DNA of 43,923 nt from Oxalobacteraceae bacterium (GCA_947464955.1 CANHZI010000016.1:1-43923), one strand, 5' to 3'; shown: positions 25,995 to 34,415, counted from the stretch's first letter. Program-made: numbers and translations. The notes: generated by a model from the sequence alone, not told the origin.

Positions 25995-26960
25995 CTACAA
26001 GAAGCGCCGATGTACTTTGAACTGCTCTGTCGCACGTACTAACTCAGCTGCGATGCCTGGCTCCATTGCGGCATGCCCAGCATCTTTGATCATATGGAAA
26101 CGCGCTGTCGGCCAAGCTTGATGCAAGCGATAGGCAGAAAGTGGCGGACAAATCACATCATAACGACCTTGCACGATGACAGCAGGTAGATGTCGAATCT
26201 TGTGAATGTTCTTGATCAACTGATCTTCGTCCATGAAGGCGCCATTGAGCATGTAGTGCGCTTCCAAGCGGCCAATTCCGAGACTCACCTCATCCGATTC
26301 AAAATCCTCAATCGCTTGGGCCTGTGGCTCCAGAAATAAACAAGAACCTTCATATCGACTCCAGTTGCGAGCCGCTTCTTTATAAACAGCAGGCTCCTCG
26401 TCGAATAAGCGTTTTACATAAGCTTGTAGCAAATTGCCACGTTCAGAATGTGGAATCGCCTCAGCGAATTGTTGATGCACTTCTGGATAAAAATGATTAA
26501 TGCCATTAAGGAACCAATCAACTTCGGCCTTAGTACACAAGAAAATTCCACGTAGAACGAAACCCAAACAACGATCAGGAAACTCTTCACCATAGGCCAA
26601 TGCCAAAGTCGAACCCCAAGAGCCGCCAAACACCAACCATTGATCGATGTTGAGCATCTCACGAATTTTCTCGATATCTTCGATCAACAATGCGGTGGTA
26701 TTGTTTCGATATTCCCCAAGCGGCTTAGACTTACCAGCACCACGCTGGTCAAACAAGACAATGCGGTAATGTGCAGGATCAAAGAAACGACGATGGGTAG
26801 GTGATGTACCCCCGCCTGGACCGCCGTGCAAGAACAATACCGGCTGTCCTGCGGGATTACCGCACTCCTCCCAGTACAAAGTATGAAGTTCATCCACCTG
26901 TAACATCCCTTGGCGGTAAGGTTCAATCGCTGGGAACATCAAGGTATTTTCTTCTGACAT
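25995..26960 (-). CDS. pip: prolyl aminopeptidase (proline iminopeptidase)
   Basis: Cytoplasmic alpha/beta hydrolase that releases N-terminal proline from peptides. It has 321 residues, usual for the S33 family. Key parts: the oxyanion-hole HGGPGG (45-50), the nucleophile elbow GGSWGS with S114, D268 in QGRYDVICPP and H296 in DAGHAAMEP. The lid region (about 140-240) is complete. It is last in the run phzF-moeA-moaD-moaE-fluC-pip, 65 bp after fluC, so it may be read from the same transcript or its own promoter. Confidence 0.95.
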   Translation of the reverse strand: MSEENTLMFPAIEPYRQGMLQVDELHTLYWEECGNPAGQPVLFLHGGPGGGTSPTHRRFFDPAHYRIVLFDQRGAGKSKPLGEYRNNTTALLIEDIEKIREMLNIDQWLVFGGSWGSTLALAYGEEFPDRCLGFVLRGIFLCTKAEVDWFLNGINHFYPEVHQQFAEAIPHSERGNLLQAYVKRLFDEEPAVYKEAARNWSRYEGSCLFLEPQAQAIEDFESDEVSLGIGRLEAHYMLNGAFMDEDQLIKNIHKIRHLPAVIVQGRYDVICPPLSAYRLHQAWPTARFHMIKDAGHAAMEPGIAAELVRATEQFKVHRRFL

Positions 26961-27025
26961 ATTATTTGCCCTTCTATAGTTATCACGGCATTAGAACTAA
27001 TCGTGTAAGTTCAAAGTTTATGCTG

Positions 27026-27406
27026 TTAATGCAATGCGCGCCAAGTCGCAAAACCGGCGAAACAGCATAGGATAGAACCCAATAAATGCACGGCTGTATG
27101 TGCAAAGGCCCAAGCCCAATCACCCTTTTGAATCAAGTTCATGGCCTCAGCAGAAAACGTTGAAAAAGTCGTTAAGCCACCGAGAAACCCTGTCACAACA
27201 AAAAGACGCAATTCAGGCGACAGATCTGGGTTAGCAGAAAAAAATCCGACACATAGGCCGATTGCATAGCCGCCACCAAGATTTGCAAGCAAAGTCCCTA
27301 GTGGCAGGTTAGGTTGTATGGCGTTCAAAGACGCACTCAATATCCAACGCAAACATGCTCCGAGGGCGGCACCTGCGCTTACAGCCAACACTGCCATTGC
27401 ATTCAT
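27026..27406 (-). CDS. fluC: fluoride channel FluC (CrcB)
   Basis: Small inner-membrane channel that lets fluoride leave the cell; it works as a dual-topology dimer. It has 126 residues with four hydrophobic segments. The family signatures are present: N42 in LLANLGGG, and GGLTTFSTF (76-84), whose phenylalanines line the pore. It is the only copy seen, consistent with a homodimer. The start follows the moaE stop by 15 bp, so it is inside the molybdenum-cofactor operon, and no room remains for a fluoride riboswitch directly upstream. Confidence 0.93.
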   Translation of the reverse strand: MNAMAVLAVSAGAALGACLRWILSASLNAIQPNLPLGTLLANLGGGYAIGLCVGFFSANPDLSPELRLFVVTGFLGGLTTFSTFSAEAMNLIQKGDWAWAFAHTAVHLLGSILCCFAGFATWRALH

Positions 27407-27421
27407 TGCTGACTCCCTTAC

Positions 27422-27874
27422 TTATAGTCGCCATTTGGCAAGCGCATTTTCGTCGCTCACCCGAGCATCAACCCAACGATCACCATTGACGCTATTCTCT
27501 TTTTTCCAAAATGGTGCTTCGGTTTTCAAATAGTCCATCATAAATTCGCAGGCAGCAAAGGCCTCCCCACGATGCGCGCTTGCGGCCGCCACCAACACAA
27601 TTTGATCCATGACGCACAAGCGTCCAACACGATGAATAATTACACTATCAATTAAATTCCAACGGCGAGTAGCTTCTTCAGCGATCGCACGCAAAGACTT
27701 ATCAGTCATCCCAGGATAATGCTCCAATTCCATCGCGATCAAACTAGGCTGTTCAAGCAGATCACGCACTAATCCGACGAAGCTCACAACAGCGCCGATA
27801 GCAGAATTCTGAGCTTGCAAACGCTTGAGTTCTGTCGATACATCAAAGTCTTCGGTCTGAACACTAATATGCAT
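27422..27874 (-). CDS. moaE: molybdopterin synthase catalytic subunit MoaE
   Basis: Large subunit of molybdopterin synthase, which with MoaD inserts sulfur into precursor Z to make molybdopterin. It has 150 residues, full length. The catalytic lysines are in place: K117 in MMDYLKTEAPFW and K124 in the following WKKE, with the HRVG/HRGEAF signature before them. The start lies 3 bp after the moaD stop; the two are co-translated. Cytoplasmic. Confidence 0.95.
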   Translation of the reverse strand: MHISVQTEDFDVSTELKRLQAQNSAIGAVVSFVGLVRDLLEQPSLIAMELEHYPGMTDKSLRAIAEEATRRWNLIDSVIIHRVGRLCVMDQIVLVAAASAHRGEAFAACEFMMDYLKTEAPFWKKENSVNGDRWVDARVSDENALAKWRL

Positions 27875-27877
27875 ACG

Positions 27878-28135
27878 TTAACCGCCCGTCACTGGTGGAA
27901 AAAATGCCAATTCGTCGCCATCTTTCAAGATGCAGTCTTGATGCATCATTTCTTGGTTGATCGCCATCCGCAATACCTTCTCATAAGATAGCGCAGCGGC
28001 CCATTTCGCATCGCGAGAAATCAAATGTTGACGCACGCCAAAGGCGCTAATACTTGCATCATCTAACTGCAGCGTCTCGGAAGAAATGCCCAATTGTTCA
28101 CGCACGCTAGCAAAAAATTTCAAATGAACTTTCAT
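27878..28135 (-). CDS. moaD: molybdopterin synthase sulfur carrier MoaD
   Basis: Ubiquitin-fold sulfur carrier of 85 residues whose C-terminal Gly-Gly (PPVTGG) is adenylated and thiocarboxylated before giving sulfur to precursor Z. The final FFPPVTGG is exact for the family, as is DGDELAFFPP just before it. It is between moeA (22 bp) and moaE (3 bp). Confidence 0.95.
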   Translation of the reverse strand: MKVHLKFFASVREQLGISSETLQLDDASISAFGVRQHLISRDAKWAAALSYEKVLRMAINQEMMHQDCILKDGDELAFFPPVTGG

Positions 28136-28157
28136 TATTTCAGCAGATCCATTTCGC

Positions 28158-29396
28158 TCAATACATTAAGCTGTCAAAGCTTAAAAATTTAACCCAATCA
28201 CCTTTTTTTACGGTTGTTCCAGCGGCGAGATCGATTAAACCATCGCCCCACACGGCAGAACTCAACACGCCAGAACTCTGATTTGGAAAGAGATCCAATC
28301 CACCGTCGGAATTAATCCTGGCACGCAAAAACTCATTGCGTCGATCTGTTTTCGGCCAATCAAAATCTGCTCGCATCATCACTGATTGTGGGCTCACATC
28401 TTGTACACCTTGGCAGCGCAAAATAAAAGGACGGACAAAAAGCAAGAAGGTCACAAAACTTGAAACTGGATTGCCTGGTAGTCCTAAGAAGAAAGCTGAT
28501 TCCCCATCGCTGCGCTTAACTTCACCAAAGGCCAAGGGTTTTCCCGGTTTTACCGCGATCTGCCACATATTGATGTGCCCCTCAGCTTCCACAGCTGGCC
28601 GGATATGATCCTCTTCACCGACTGAAACACCGCCAGAGGTAATGATCAGATCATGCTCTTGCGCCGCCTTACGCAGGGTATCGCGAGTTGCCTCTAGACT
28701 GTCTGGCACGATGCCATAGTCTGTCACAACACATTGTAAATTCTGTAAAAGAGCATTCAACACAAAGCGATTCGAATTATAGATAGCACCGGGTTTCAGG
28801 GGCTGGCCGGGCATCGTCAATTCATCGCCCGTGAAGAATACCGCGACTCTGATAGGTTTAGTCACCGGCAGCTCGGCCAATCCGACCGAAGCAGCTAGGC
28901 CTAGTTCTTGCGCTCGTAAACGCGTACCTGCCTGCAAAATTTCCGCACCTACGCGTATATCTTCGCCTTGTCGGCGTATCCACTCGCCTGCTTGCGGTTG
29001 ATGTAAGACTCGAACAAAAGTCTGCCCATTGATTTCTTCAATTTGTGTCTGCTCTTGCATTACAACGGCATCGGCACCAGCAGGTATAAATGCACCGGTG
29101 AAGATACGTGCGGCAGAACCAGGCGCCAATTGGGTTCCAACTATGCCTGCAGGAATCCTTTGGCTCACGGGTAGCAATGCTTGACCACTTACACAGTCAG
29201 CACTGCGTACGGCATACCCATCCATTTGGGTATTGTCCATCGGTGGCACATGCAAATTCGAATGCTGGGTGCTGGCAAGTACACGTCCATTGGCCGAAAT
29301 TGTCGGTACCAATTCGGTTTCGACTTTGGTCGGCGCCGCTTGTAGTAAGGTTTGCAGCGCTTCCGCCACGCTCAACATAGGGCGTTTTTGATTCAT
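28158..29396 (-). CDS. moeA: molybdopterin molybdenumtransferase MoeA
   Basis: Inserts molybdate into adenylated molybdopterin to finish the cofactor. It has 412 residues, full length. Typical stretches are PPMDNTQMDGYAVRS, IRRQGEDI, the gephyrin-like TGDEL, ITSGGVSVGEED and LGLPGNPVSSFVTF, in order. No clear ribosome-binding site precedes the ATG; the 15-bp tandem repeat at 29411-29470 fills most of the gap after phzF. The rest of the cofactor pathway (moaA, moaC, mogA) is not in the window. Confidence 0.95.
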   Translation of the reverse strand: MNQKRPMLSVAEALQTLLQAAPTKVETELVPTISANGRVLASTQHSNLHVPPMDNTQMDGYAVRSADCVSGQALLPVSQRIPAGIVGTQLAPGSAARIFTGAFIPAGADAVVMQEQTQIEEINGQTFVRVLHQPQAGEWIRRQGEDIRVGAEILQAGTRLRAQELGLAASVGLAELPVTKPIRVAVFFTGDELTMPGQPLKPGAIYNSNRFVLNALLQNLQCVVTDYGIVPDSLEATRDTLRKAAQEHDLIITSGGVSVGEEDHIRPAVEAEGHINMWQIAVKPGKPLAFGEVKRSDGESAFFLGLPGNPVSSFVTFLLFVRPFILRCQGVQDVSPQSVMMRADFDWPKTDRRNEFLRARINSDGGLDLFPNQSSGVLSSAVWGDGLIDLAAGTTVKKGDWVKFLSFDSLMY

Positions 29397-29410
29397 ATCA
29401 TCAGGGCTTA

Positions 29411-29470
29411 AAGAATAAATGCTTAAGGAATAAATGTTTAAGGAATAAATGCTTAAGGAATAAATGCTTA
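29411..29470. repeat. four tandem 15-bp repeats between phzF-like gene and moeA
   Basis: Units start at 29411, 29426, 29441 and 29456, each close to AGGAATAAATGCTTA; the second has one change and the first another. A partial fifth (AGGA) follows. It sits exactly in the 86-bp gap upstream of moeA, so copy number could alter the moeA leader. Confidence 0.85.
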
Positions 29471-29482
29471 AGGATCACCAAT

Positions 29483-30361
29483 TCACAAGTGTAGCACTCC
29501 AGATCCAATTTCGATGACAGATCCACCTACCTCGATGCGAGGAACTTGATTTGCATCCAAATCGACACGCACATACAAACGAGAAGGCCTATGCATTTCT
29601 TGCCCTTGCTCGATCACAAAATGACTTGGTACAGCACCGTTTCGCGCAATCCACCATGCTCCAAGGTTAGCAGCTGCAGAACCTGTCGCGGGGTCTTCGA
29701 CAAGGCTTCCAGATTTCGCTGACCAATAACGTGCCTTTACCCTTCGCTGAGATTGCTCTTCACCATCAAAAGCAAAAACATAGGCATTTTGACGCCCCAT
29801 TTGACTCACTGGCCATAAAGCTAAACGATCATTTGCAATGCGCGCGCGCTCGAGCATGGCAGTAGACCGAACCGGAATCAACAGGTGTTCGTTCCCCGTA
29901 TTGACCCATACCGGCTCGCTATATAAATCAGCTTCATCGATGCCTAGCATCGCCGCGATGCGCTCAACTGACTCAACTGTAGTGCGTACCAATTGTGAAC
30001 ATGGTGCATTAATCGGTGCTCTTAAAGTCCATCGGTTTGTCTCAAATTTGACTTGAACAAGGCCGGCACCACACTCCAAGGAAAATTCTTGCAAGCCATT
30101 GGCGCGTTCAGCAACCAGCTGGGCCGCGCCCAAGGTCGGATGTCCTGCAAAAGGCAACTCCGTGTTAGGCGTAAAAATTCGCATTTTGGCTTGTGCGATT
30201 GACGACTTCATCAAAAATACTGTTTCAGATAGATTAAATTGCAAGGCTATGGCTTGCATCTGGGCGTCATCTAAACCTTCAGCATTTTCGAACACACACA
30301 AGGGGTTACCACCAAACTTTGACTCAGCAAAAACATTCAACAACCGGTAGTGATACTTCAT
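29483..30361 (-). CDS. PhzF-family isomerase
   Basis: Member of the PhzF phenazine-biosynthesis-like family, 292 residues with the two-domain diaminopimelate-epimerase-like fold. The general-acid glutamate (E46 in NLSETVF) is present, as are GNPLCVF near the start and GHPTLGAAQL and DPATGSAAANLGAW farther on. No phenazine genes are nearby, so it is probably a general isomerase of unknown substrate. The ATG at 30361 has GAAGG nine bases upstream; the TTG three codons earlier is less likely. First gene of the minus-strand run through moeA-moaD-moaE-fluC-pip. Confidence 0.9.
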   Translation of the reverse strand: MKYHYRLLNVFAESKFGGNPLCVFENAEGLDDAQMQAIALQFNLSETVFLMKSSIAQAKMRIFTPNTELPFAGHPTLGAAQLVAERANGLQEFSLECGAGLVQVKFETNRWTLRAPINAPCSQLVRTTVESVERIAAMLGIDEADLYSEPVWVNTGNEHLLIPVRSTAMLERARIANDRLALWPVSQMGRQNAYVFAFDGEEQSQRRVKARYWSAKSGSLVEDPATGSAAANLGAWWIARNGAVPSHFVIEQGQEMHRPSRLYVRVDLDANQVPRIEVGGSVIEIGSGVLHL

Positions 30362-30468
30362 TGAAAACAACCTTCAGCAAGAATGAAACTTGTAGAATGG
30401 GACAGCAAGCTCGGCCAATGCCACAAGCAAAGCCATAAATTCCAGACAATATCAAAAAGGAAGTCCCT

Positions 30469-30672
30469 ATGTCCAAGAAAAATCAAGAACTCGATGAAGA
30501 AACGATGGCGGTCATTCAATGGTGTATCGAACTAGAGGGCTTTTTAGTTAAGGGTGGTGCGACCCAAGCGCAAGCGCAAGAATACATAGAAGAAGAAATC
30601 GAATTTTTAACAGATCAATTCTATGATGGTCTCAGCCCTGAAGAAGCAGCAAAAATCGCTCTAAGCGACTAA
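30469..30672 (+). CDS. small acidic conserved protein
   Basis: A 67-residue cytoplasmic protein of unknown function. It is strongly acidic (EEEIEFL, many Glu/Asp) and helical, with no membrane segment or cysteine pair beyond a single Cys. The start ATG has AAGGAAG just before it, a strong ribosome-binding site, which supports a real gene despite the small size. It is divergent from the phzF-like gene and precedes the M24 peptidase gene by 130 bp. Confidence 0.75.
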   Translation: MSKKNQELDEETMAVIQWCIELEGFLVKGGATQAQAQEYIEEEIEFLTDQFYDGLSPEEAAKIALSD

Positions 30673-30803
30673 TTGAGAAGAAATCGAACTTTTTACGCCT
30701 TGCTCGTATCTAATCATTTGATACCCCAGGTGCAGGAGTTTGTTTGGTTTACCAAGTGTCCTGCCGATCCCATTTCGCTAGCATCTATAAATCGAAGGTT
30801 CTC

Positions 30804-32150
30804 ATGAAGAAAATACTACTTGCACTTAGTCTTTGCAGCACACTTGTCTATAGCCATGCACAAGCGCAGATTCTGAGTGTGCGCGAGCAAGCGCGTGTGA
30901 TTAATGAAAATCTCGCCGAACGATTTGATCATCTCTTACCCAACATGATGGAGCAGACGGGCATCGACATGTGGGTGATTATTTCACGCGAATACAATGA
31001 AGACCCTGTGCTGAAGACGATGCTCCCAGCTGAGTGGCTGAATGCGCGTCGGCGCACCATTCTGGTCTTTTTTCAAGACAGCAAAACCAAAAAAGTAGAA
31101 AGACTTGCAGTGGCTCGCTATGACTTTGGTGACAACGTCAAAGCGGCATGGGATACCAAAAAATTTCCAGACCAATGGGACGCACTAATCGATCTCATCC
31201 AAAAACGTCAACCCAATAAAATCGGCATCAACACTTCAACCCATTTCGCCCATGCAGATGGACTTGACCATACCGAGTATCAAGAATTCCAAAACAAACT
31301 ACCTACGCAATTAAAGAACAAAGTGGTTTCGGCAGAGCCACTGGCTATTCGTTGGCTCGAAACACGCACAGCAAGAGAAATGCAGTTTTATCCGCAACTG
31401 GTACGAACGACTCACCAAATTATTGAAGAAGGATTCTCGGAAAAGCTCATCGTTCCGGGCATCACGACAAGTGAAGACGTGGTATGGTGGTTCCGCCAAA
31501 AAATTCGCGATCTCGGCTACGACACTTGGTTTCACCCTACTGTCGACATTCAACGCGCAGATCCAAACAATGATGAAGCACAGCGCAGCTTTTCTAGCCG
31601 CCCAAAAACTGATGTCATTTTGCCTGGAGACTTAATCCATGTTGATATCGGGATTACCTATCTTCGTTTGAATACGGACATTCAGCAGCACGCTTACATT
31701 TTGCGACCAGGAGAGACCAGCGTGCCTGCGTCGATCAAAGCAGCATTCGCACAAGGGAATCGTTTGCAAGATATCTTAACGACGCAGTTTAAGGATGGAA
31801 AAACAGGTAACCAAGTATTAGCAGACGCTTTGGCACAAGCGAAGAAAGAAGGTATCGTACCAAGTATCTACTCACATCCCATCGGGTACCATGGCCATGC
31901 AGCAGGGCCGGCGCTAGGGATGTGGGATCAACAAGGTGGAGTACCGGGAACTGGCGAACAGCAACTGCGCAAAAACACGGCTTACTCGATTGAACTAAAT
32001 GCGACTAGCATGATCCCTGAATGGAAAAAGACCATACGTATCATGCTGGAAGAAGATGCGTTTTTTGATGGCGAAAAAGTGAGATACATTGATGGTCGTC
32101 AGAAAGAGATTTATACGATTCCCCGCTTTGATCGCATCAATCAAAATTGA
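30804..32150 (+). CDS. secreted M24-family metallopeptidase (Xaa-Pro aminopeptidase-like)
   Basis: Exported peptidase of the pita-bread fold, 448 residues. Signal peptide 1-22 (AQA end), then an N-terminal creatinase-like domain to about 190, then the catalytic domain. The five metal ligands appear in order: D281 and D292 (HVDIG, LNTDIQ), a histidine in SHPIGYHGHAAGPA (near 358-365), E397 (YSIELNA), and E416 or E417 (IMLEED). The chosen ATG has GAAGG six bases upstream; an in-frame TTG 20 codons earlier would bury the signal peptide. Probably removes residues ahead of proline in the periplasm. Strong terminator follows. Confidence 0.88.
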   Translation: MKKILLALSLCSTLVYSHAQAQILSVREQARVINENLAERFDHLLPNMMEQTGIDMWVIISREYNEDPVLKTMLPAEWLNARRRTILVFFQDSKTKKVERLAVARYDFGDNVKAAWDTKKFPDQWDALIDLIQKRQPNKIGINTSTHFAHADGLDHTEYQEFQNKLPTQLKNKVVSAEPLAIRWLETRTAREMQFYPQLVRTTHQIIEEGFSEKLIVPGITTSEDVVWWFRQKIRDLGYDTWFHPTVDIQRADPNNDEAQRSFSSRPKTDVILPGDLIHVDIGITYLRLNTDIQQHAYILRPGETSVPASIKAAFAQGNRLQDILTTQFKDGKTGNQVLADALAQAKKEGIVPSIYSHPIGYHGHAAGPALGMWDQQGGVPGTGEQQLRKNTAYSIELNATSMIPEWKKTIRIMLEEDAFFDGEKVRYIDGRQKEIYTIPRFDRINQN

Positions 32151-32183
32151 TACATCCCTTCTCTATCAACAGATTAGTTATCC

Positions 32184-32217
32184 ATAAAAAAACCACACTT
32201 AATAGTGTGGTTTTTTA
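32184..32217. terminator. bidirectional terminator between convergent genes
   Basis: AAAAAACCACACT and AGTGTGGTTTTTT form a perfect stem with a short TAAT-type loop, with A-run and T-run, between the M24 gene and the converging membrane-protein gene. Confidence 0.92.
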
Positions 32218-32240
32218 TTCTTGCAGCGCTGTAAGTCATC

Positions 32241-32594
32241 TCAACGACGATCGCCACGACGATAATCAATCTGTTCTACGCGAATGACTTGTACATCTTC
32301 AACATCACTCGTTGAATAGGTATGGCGGTTGCTAGATTCTTGCGTGCGAGCCTTAGTTCCACCTACATTCACAAACACCAATAACAACAAAAGTTTGATC
32401 AGCATAAAAGCCACGAAGAGAGTCAAGATCAGCGGCACTATCGTCACGATCAAAGCGATCCCTATGCACAATACCAATATTTTTGGCAAAGGTGTACGCA
32501 TCAACATTTGTGCTGCTTTCGCACCGAGAGCCCGTAACTCTTGCCATGCTTGGCGCAAGACTGAATACAAATATTGACTAGTCGACGTTTTCAT
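32241..32594 (-). CDS. small membrane protein, unknown function
   Basis: 117 residues with a strongly hydrophobic stretch (about 35-77) long enough for one or two membrane segments, flanked by basic residues. The C-terminal 40 residues are polar and charged (RTQESSNRHTYSTSDVEDVQ to DYRRGDRR). I recognise no family. It ends at the shared terminator and its start is preceded by a gap of about 400 bp. Confidence 0.55.
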   Translation of the reverse strand: MKTSTSQYLYSVLRQAWQELRALGAKAAQMLMRTPLPKILVLCIGIALIVTIVPLILTLFVAFMLIKLLLLLVFVNVGGTKARTQESSNRHTYSTSDVEDVQVIRVEQIDYRRGDRR

Positions 32595-32991
32595 TTTGAA
32601 TCCTTATGAATTATTGAAGGCAGACACACTATATGTTACAGCCAACATATTTTTCTACACTATCCGACCAAGTCGCAGATCAGGAGGATGAAATGCAAAA
32701 AATATGCTCTTAATGAGTATCTCAAGATTAACTCACCTCTACTACGGTAAAACTTGGCTGAGATAGCCACCGATAGTTTTATCGTACAAAATTCGACGAT
32801 CAAACCTAATTCAAGGACTTTACTGCATTCCACGTGAGTTTTTCAGGCATTGGTTCCCTTGATTTCGCATTTCGTCGCATACGGCTGGCAGCTTGCCTTC
32901 AGCCTCGCTAAAGTGCTGACATCGAAACACAGAAACCGTCGGCGCTTAAATCGCAAAGACACCTAAACAACTGATCTTGAGGACTCTTATC
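32595..32991. other. intergenic region between small membrane protein and small secreted protein genes
   Basis: No family-recognisable gene. An AGGAGG motif at 32682-32687 precedes a six-codon frame ATG CAA AAA ATA TGC TCT TAA (32693-32713); this micro-ORF is not conserved evidence of coding. A GGCTG/CAGCC inverted repeat near 32883-32905 is weak. The gap must carry promoters for both neighbours, which face away from each other. Confidence 0.3.
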
Positions 32992-33318
32992 ATGAACAAA
33001 ACTCTAAAAACCAGCGCTGCGTTAATTTCCGCTTTAACGATTTCCATCGCAATCGGAACAACATCTTCCGCTTCAGAAACAAAAACGAGTGCCACAACAA
33101 TACACTCAGCAGTGCAAACCGTAACAATTGCAGCAAAGCGTTTGAGCACTGAACAGAAAGCAGCTTACGACCAAGAGCAAACTAATCACGCTGTACAAAC
33201 TGTCATCATCTCTGCCAAGCGCCTTAGCCCACAAGCGAAGATCGCATTCGACAAAGCCAATGAATCAAGTTTCCAAGCTAATGTGCAATTTAACAAAGCT
33301 TTACGCCAAACAGTATAA
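32992..33318 (+). CDS. small secreted protein with an internal duplication
   Basis: 108 residues, unknown function. Signal peptide over about 1-27. Residues 40-61 and 67-88 are two related copies, each with the pattern AVQTV-x-I-x-AKRLS followed by a lysine and a hydrophobic-Asp end. The VQTVTI-AKR core resembles the start of TonB-receptor plug domains, but there is no barrel. Ribosome-binding site GAGGA about ten bases before the ATG. A neighbouring small secreted gene follows 200 bp downstream. Confidence 0.6.
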   Translation: MNKTLKTSAALISALTISIAIGTTSSASETKTSATTIHSAVQTVTIAAKRLSTEQKAAYDQEQTNHAVQTVIISAKRLSPQAKIAFDKANESSFQANVQFNKALRQTV

Positions 33319-33516
33319 AGACCAGGGTTTCATACTGTAACTAAAGCGCATAGAACAAGGCCAAAAAGAATCGACTTTTAAGTCAATTGCAAAAATAAAG
33401 TGAATACCACAGTTTCGTTTCAATTTATTAACTTTTCTGACAATTAGTTCGACAAATGATTGTCGTTTTGAATTACACTACTACGCTTAATCGCCATTCA
33501 CTTGGAGTTTGACATT

Positions 33517-33822
33517 ATGAACATGAAAACAATTTCTATCGGCTTAGTACTCTCTGCTATCGCAAGTGCAAGTTATGCCCAGGAATTCGTCGTTTCACAA
33601 ACTCAGTCGAACAAAGAGGTGCAGTGCCAGGAAAACTGCACACAAGAAGGCCAAGCTCAAGCGCCTTTACAAATTGATCGCAGCGGTATGGATAAAGCTT
33701 CAGTGCACCTGCAAATCATGCAGCAAACATCACCACGCTTTACTGAGAGCTCTGGCTCACCAAAGAAATCGTCTGCAGACGAGAAAAAATCAAACAACAC
33801 GAAGACACAAGAAAATAACTAA
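33517..33822 (+). CDS. small secreted polar protein, unknown function
   Basis: 101 residues with a signal peptide (end near SYA-QE, about residue 21). The remainder is polar and charged, with one CxxxC pair (VQCQENC) that could form a disulfide. The C-terminal part is Ser/Lys/Asn-rich and likely disordered. GGAG lies nine bases before the ATG. No family recognised. Confidence 0.55.
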   Translation: MNMKTISIGLVLSAIASASYAQEFVVSQTQSNKEVQCQENCTQEGQAQAPLQIDRSGMDKASVHLQIMQQTSPRFTESSGSPKKSSADEKKSNNTKTQENN

Positions 33823-33873
33823 TCGTGTGTTGTACATGACCTAAGGCTCGATGAGCAGGTCATACAGAATATG

Positions 33874-33913
33874 AAAAAATGGCCTGCGAATTCGACAGGC
33901 CATTTTCTTTTTT
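33874..33913. terminator. terminator between small secreted gene and Lrp gene
   Basis: AAAATGGCCTG (33876-33886) and CAGGCCATTTT (33896-33906) form an 11-bp stem followed on the plus strand by CTTTTTT. It overlaps the stop of the converging Lrp gene. Confidence 0.88.
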
Positions 33914-34358
33914 AGAGCGCTGAACGATCGATGCGCTTACTCAAGATAATCGAGGTTGAGGTTTGTCTGACGCCTTCTAAAGCACCGATTTGATCGAGCA
34001 ATTTATCGAGCACTTCGGTCGTTGCGCAGCGTAGAGTCAACATATAGTCAATTGCACCACTCACCGCACACAGGCTTTCTACCTCGGGCAATTGCTGCAA
34101 AAATTTAATTAAACCTGCAACTGAACGTGCCTCAATCGAGAGACCAACATAAGCACGCACTGCTGGCTGATACATGGCTTGATTCAACTTAAGGCCATAC
34201 CCAGCGATCACTTCTCTCTTTTCCAGAGCACTAATCCTGGCAATCACCGTTGTTCGAGCAATCCCCACTCGCTTAGCAATGGTCGTCACCGGCATGCGGG
34301 CGTTATCCATCAGTAAGGCGAGAATTTTGTTATCAATATCATCTAGCGCTGGCTTCAT
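33912..34358 (-). CDS. Lrp/AsnC-family regulator next to lysine-catabolism genes
   Basis: Transcription regulator of 148 residues. Residues about 1-60 hold the helix-turn-helix (MPVTTIAKRVGIARTTVIAR), and about 65-145 the RAM ligand-binding domain (AYVGLSIEARS, CAVSGAIDYML). It is divergent from a lysine 6-dehydrogenase-like gene with a 12-bp inverted repeat in between. By position it should sense lysine, or an intermediate, and control the adjacent catabolic genes; that is inference. Confidence 0.9.
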   Translation of the reverse strand: MKPALDDIDNKILALLMDNARMPVTTIAKRVGIARTTVIARISALEKREVIAGYGLKLNQAMYQPAVRAYVGLSIEARSVAGLIKFLQQLPEVESLCAVSGAIDYMLTLRCATTEVLDKLLDQIGALEGVRQTSTSIILSKRIDRSAL

Positions 34359-34380
34359 TTGAACACTTTATCTCATTGAT

Positions 34381-34415
34381 TCGTCATATTGCATCATTAT
34401 GACGCAATATGACGA
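34381..34415. promoter_or_regulatory. 12-bp perfect inverted repeat, candidate operator of the lysine locus
   Basis: TCGTCATATTGC (34381-34392) and GCAATATGACGA (34404-34415) with an 11-bp centre that itself contains another TATGAC. It sits 23 bp from the regulator start, between the divergent genes. Multiple TATGACG-type half sites fit an Lrp/AsnC oligomer. Confidence 0.7.

Noticed and set aside
27407-27421. Fluoride riboswitch ahead of fluC
   Set aside because: Only 15 bp separate fluC from moaE; there is no room and no recognisable crcB motif.
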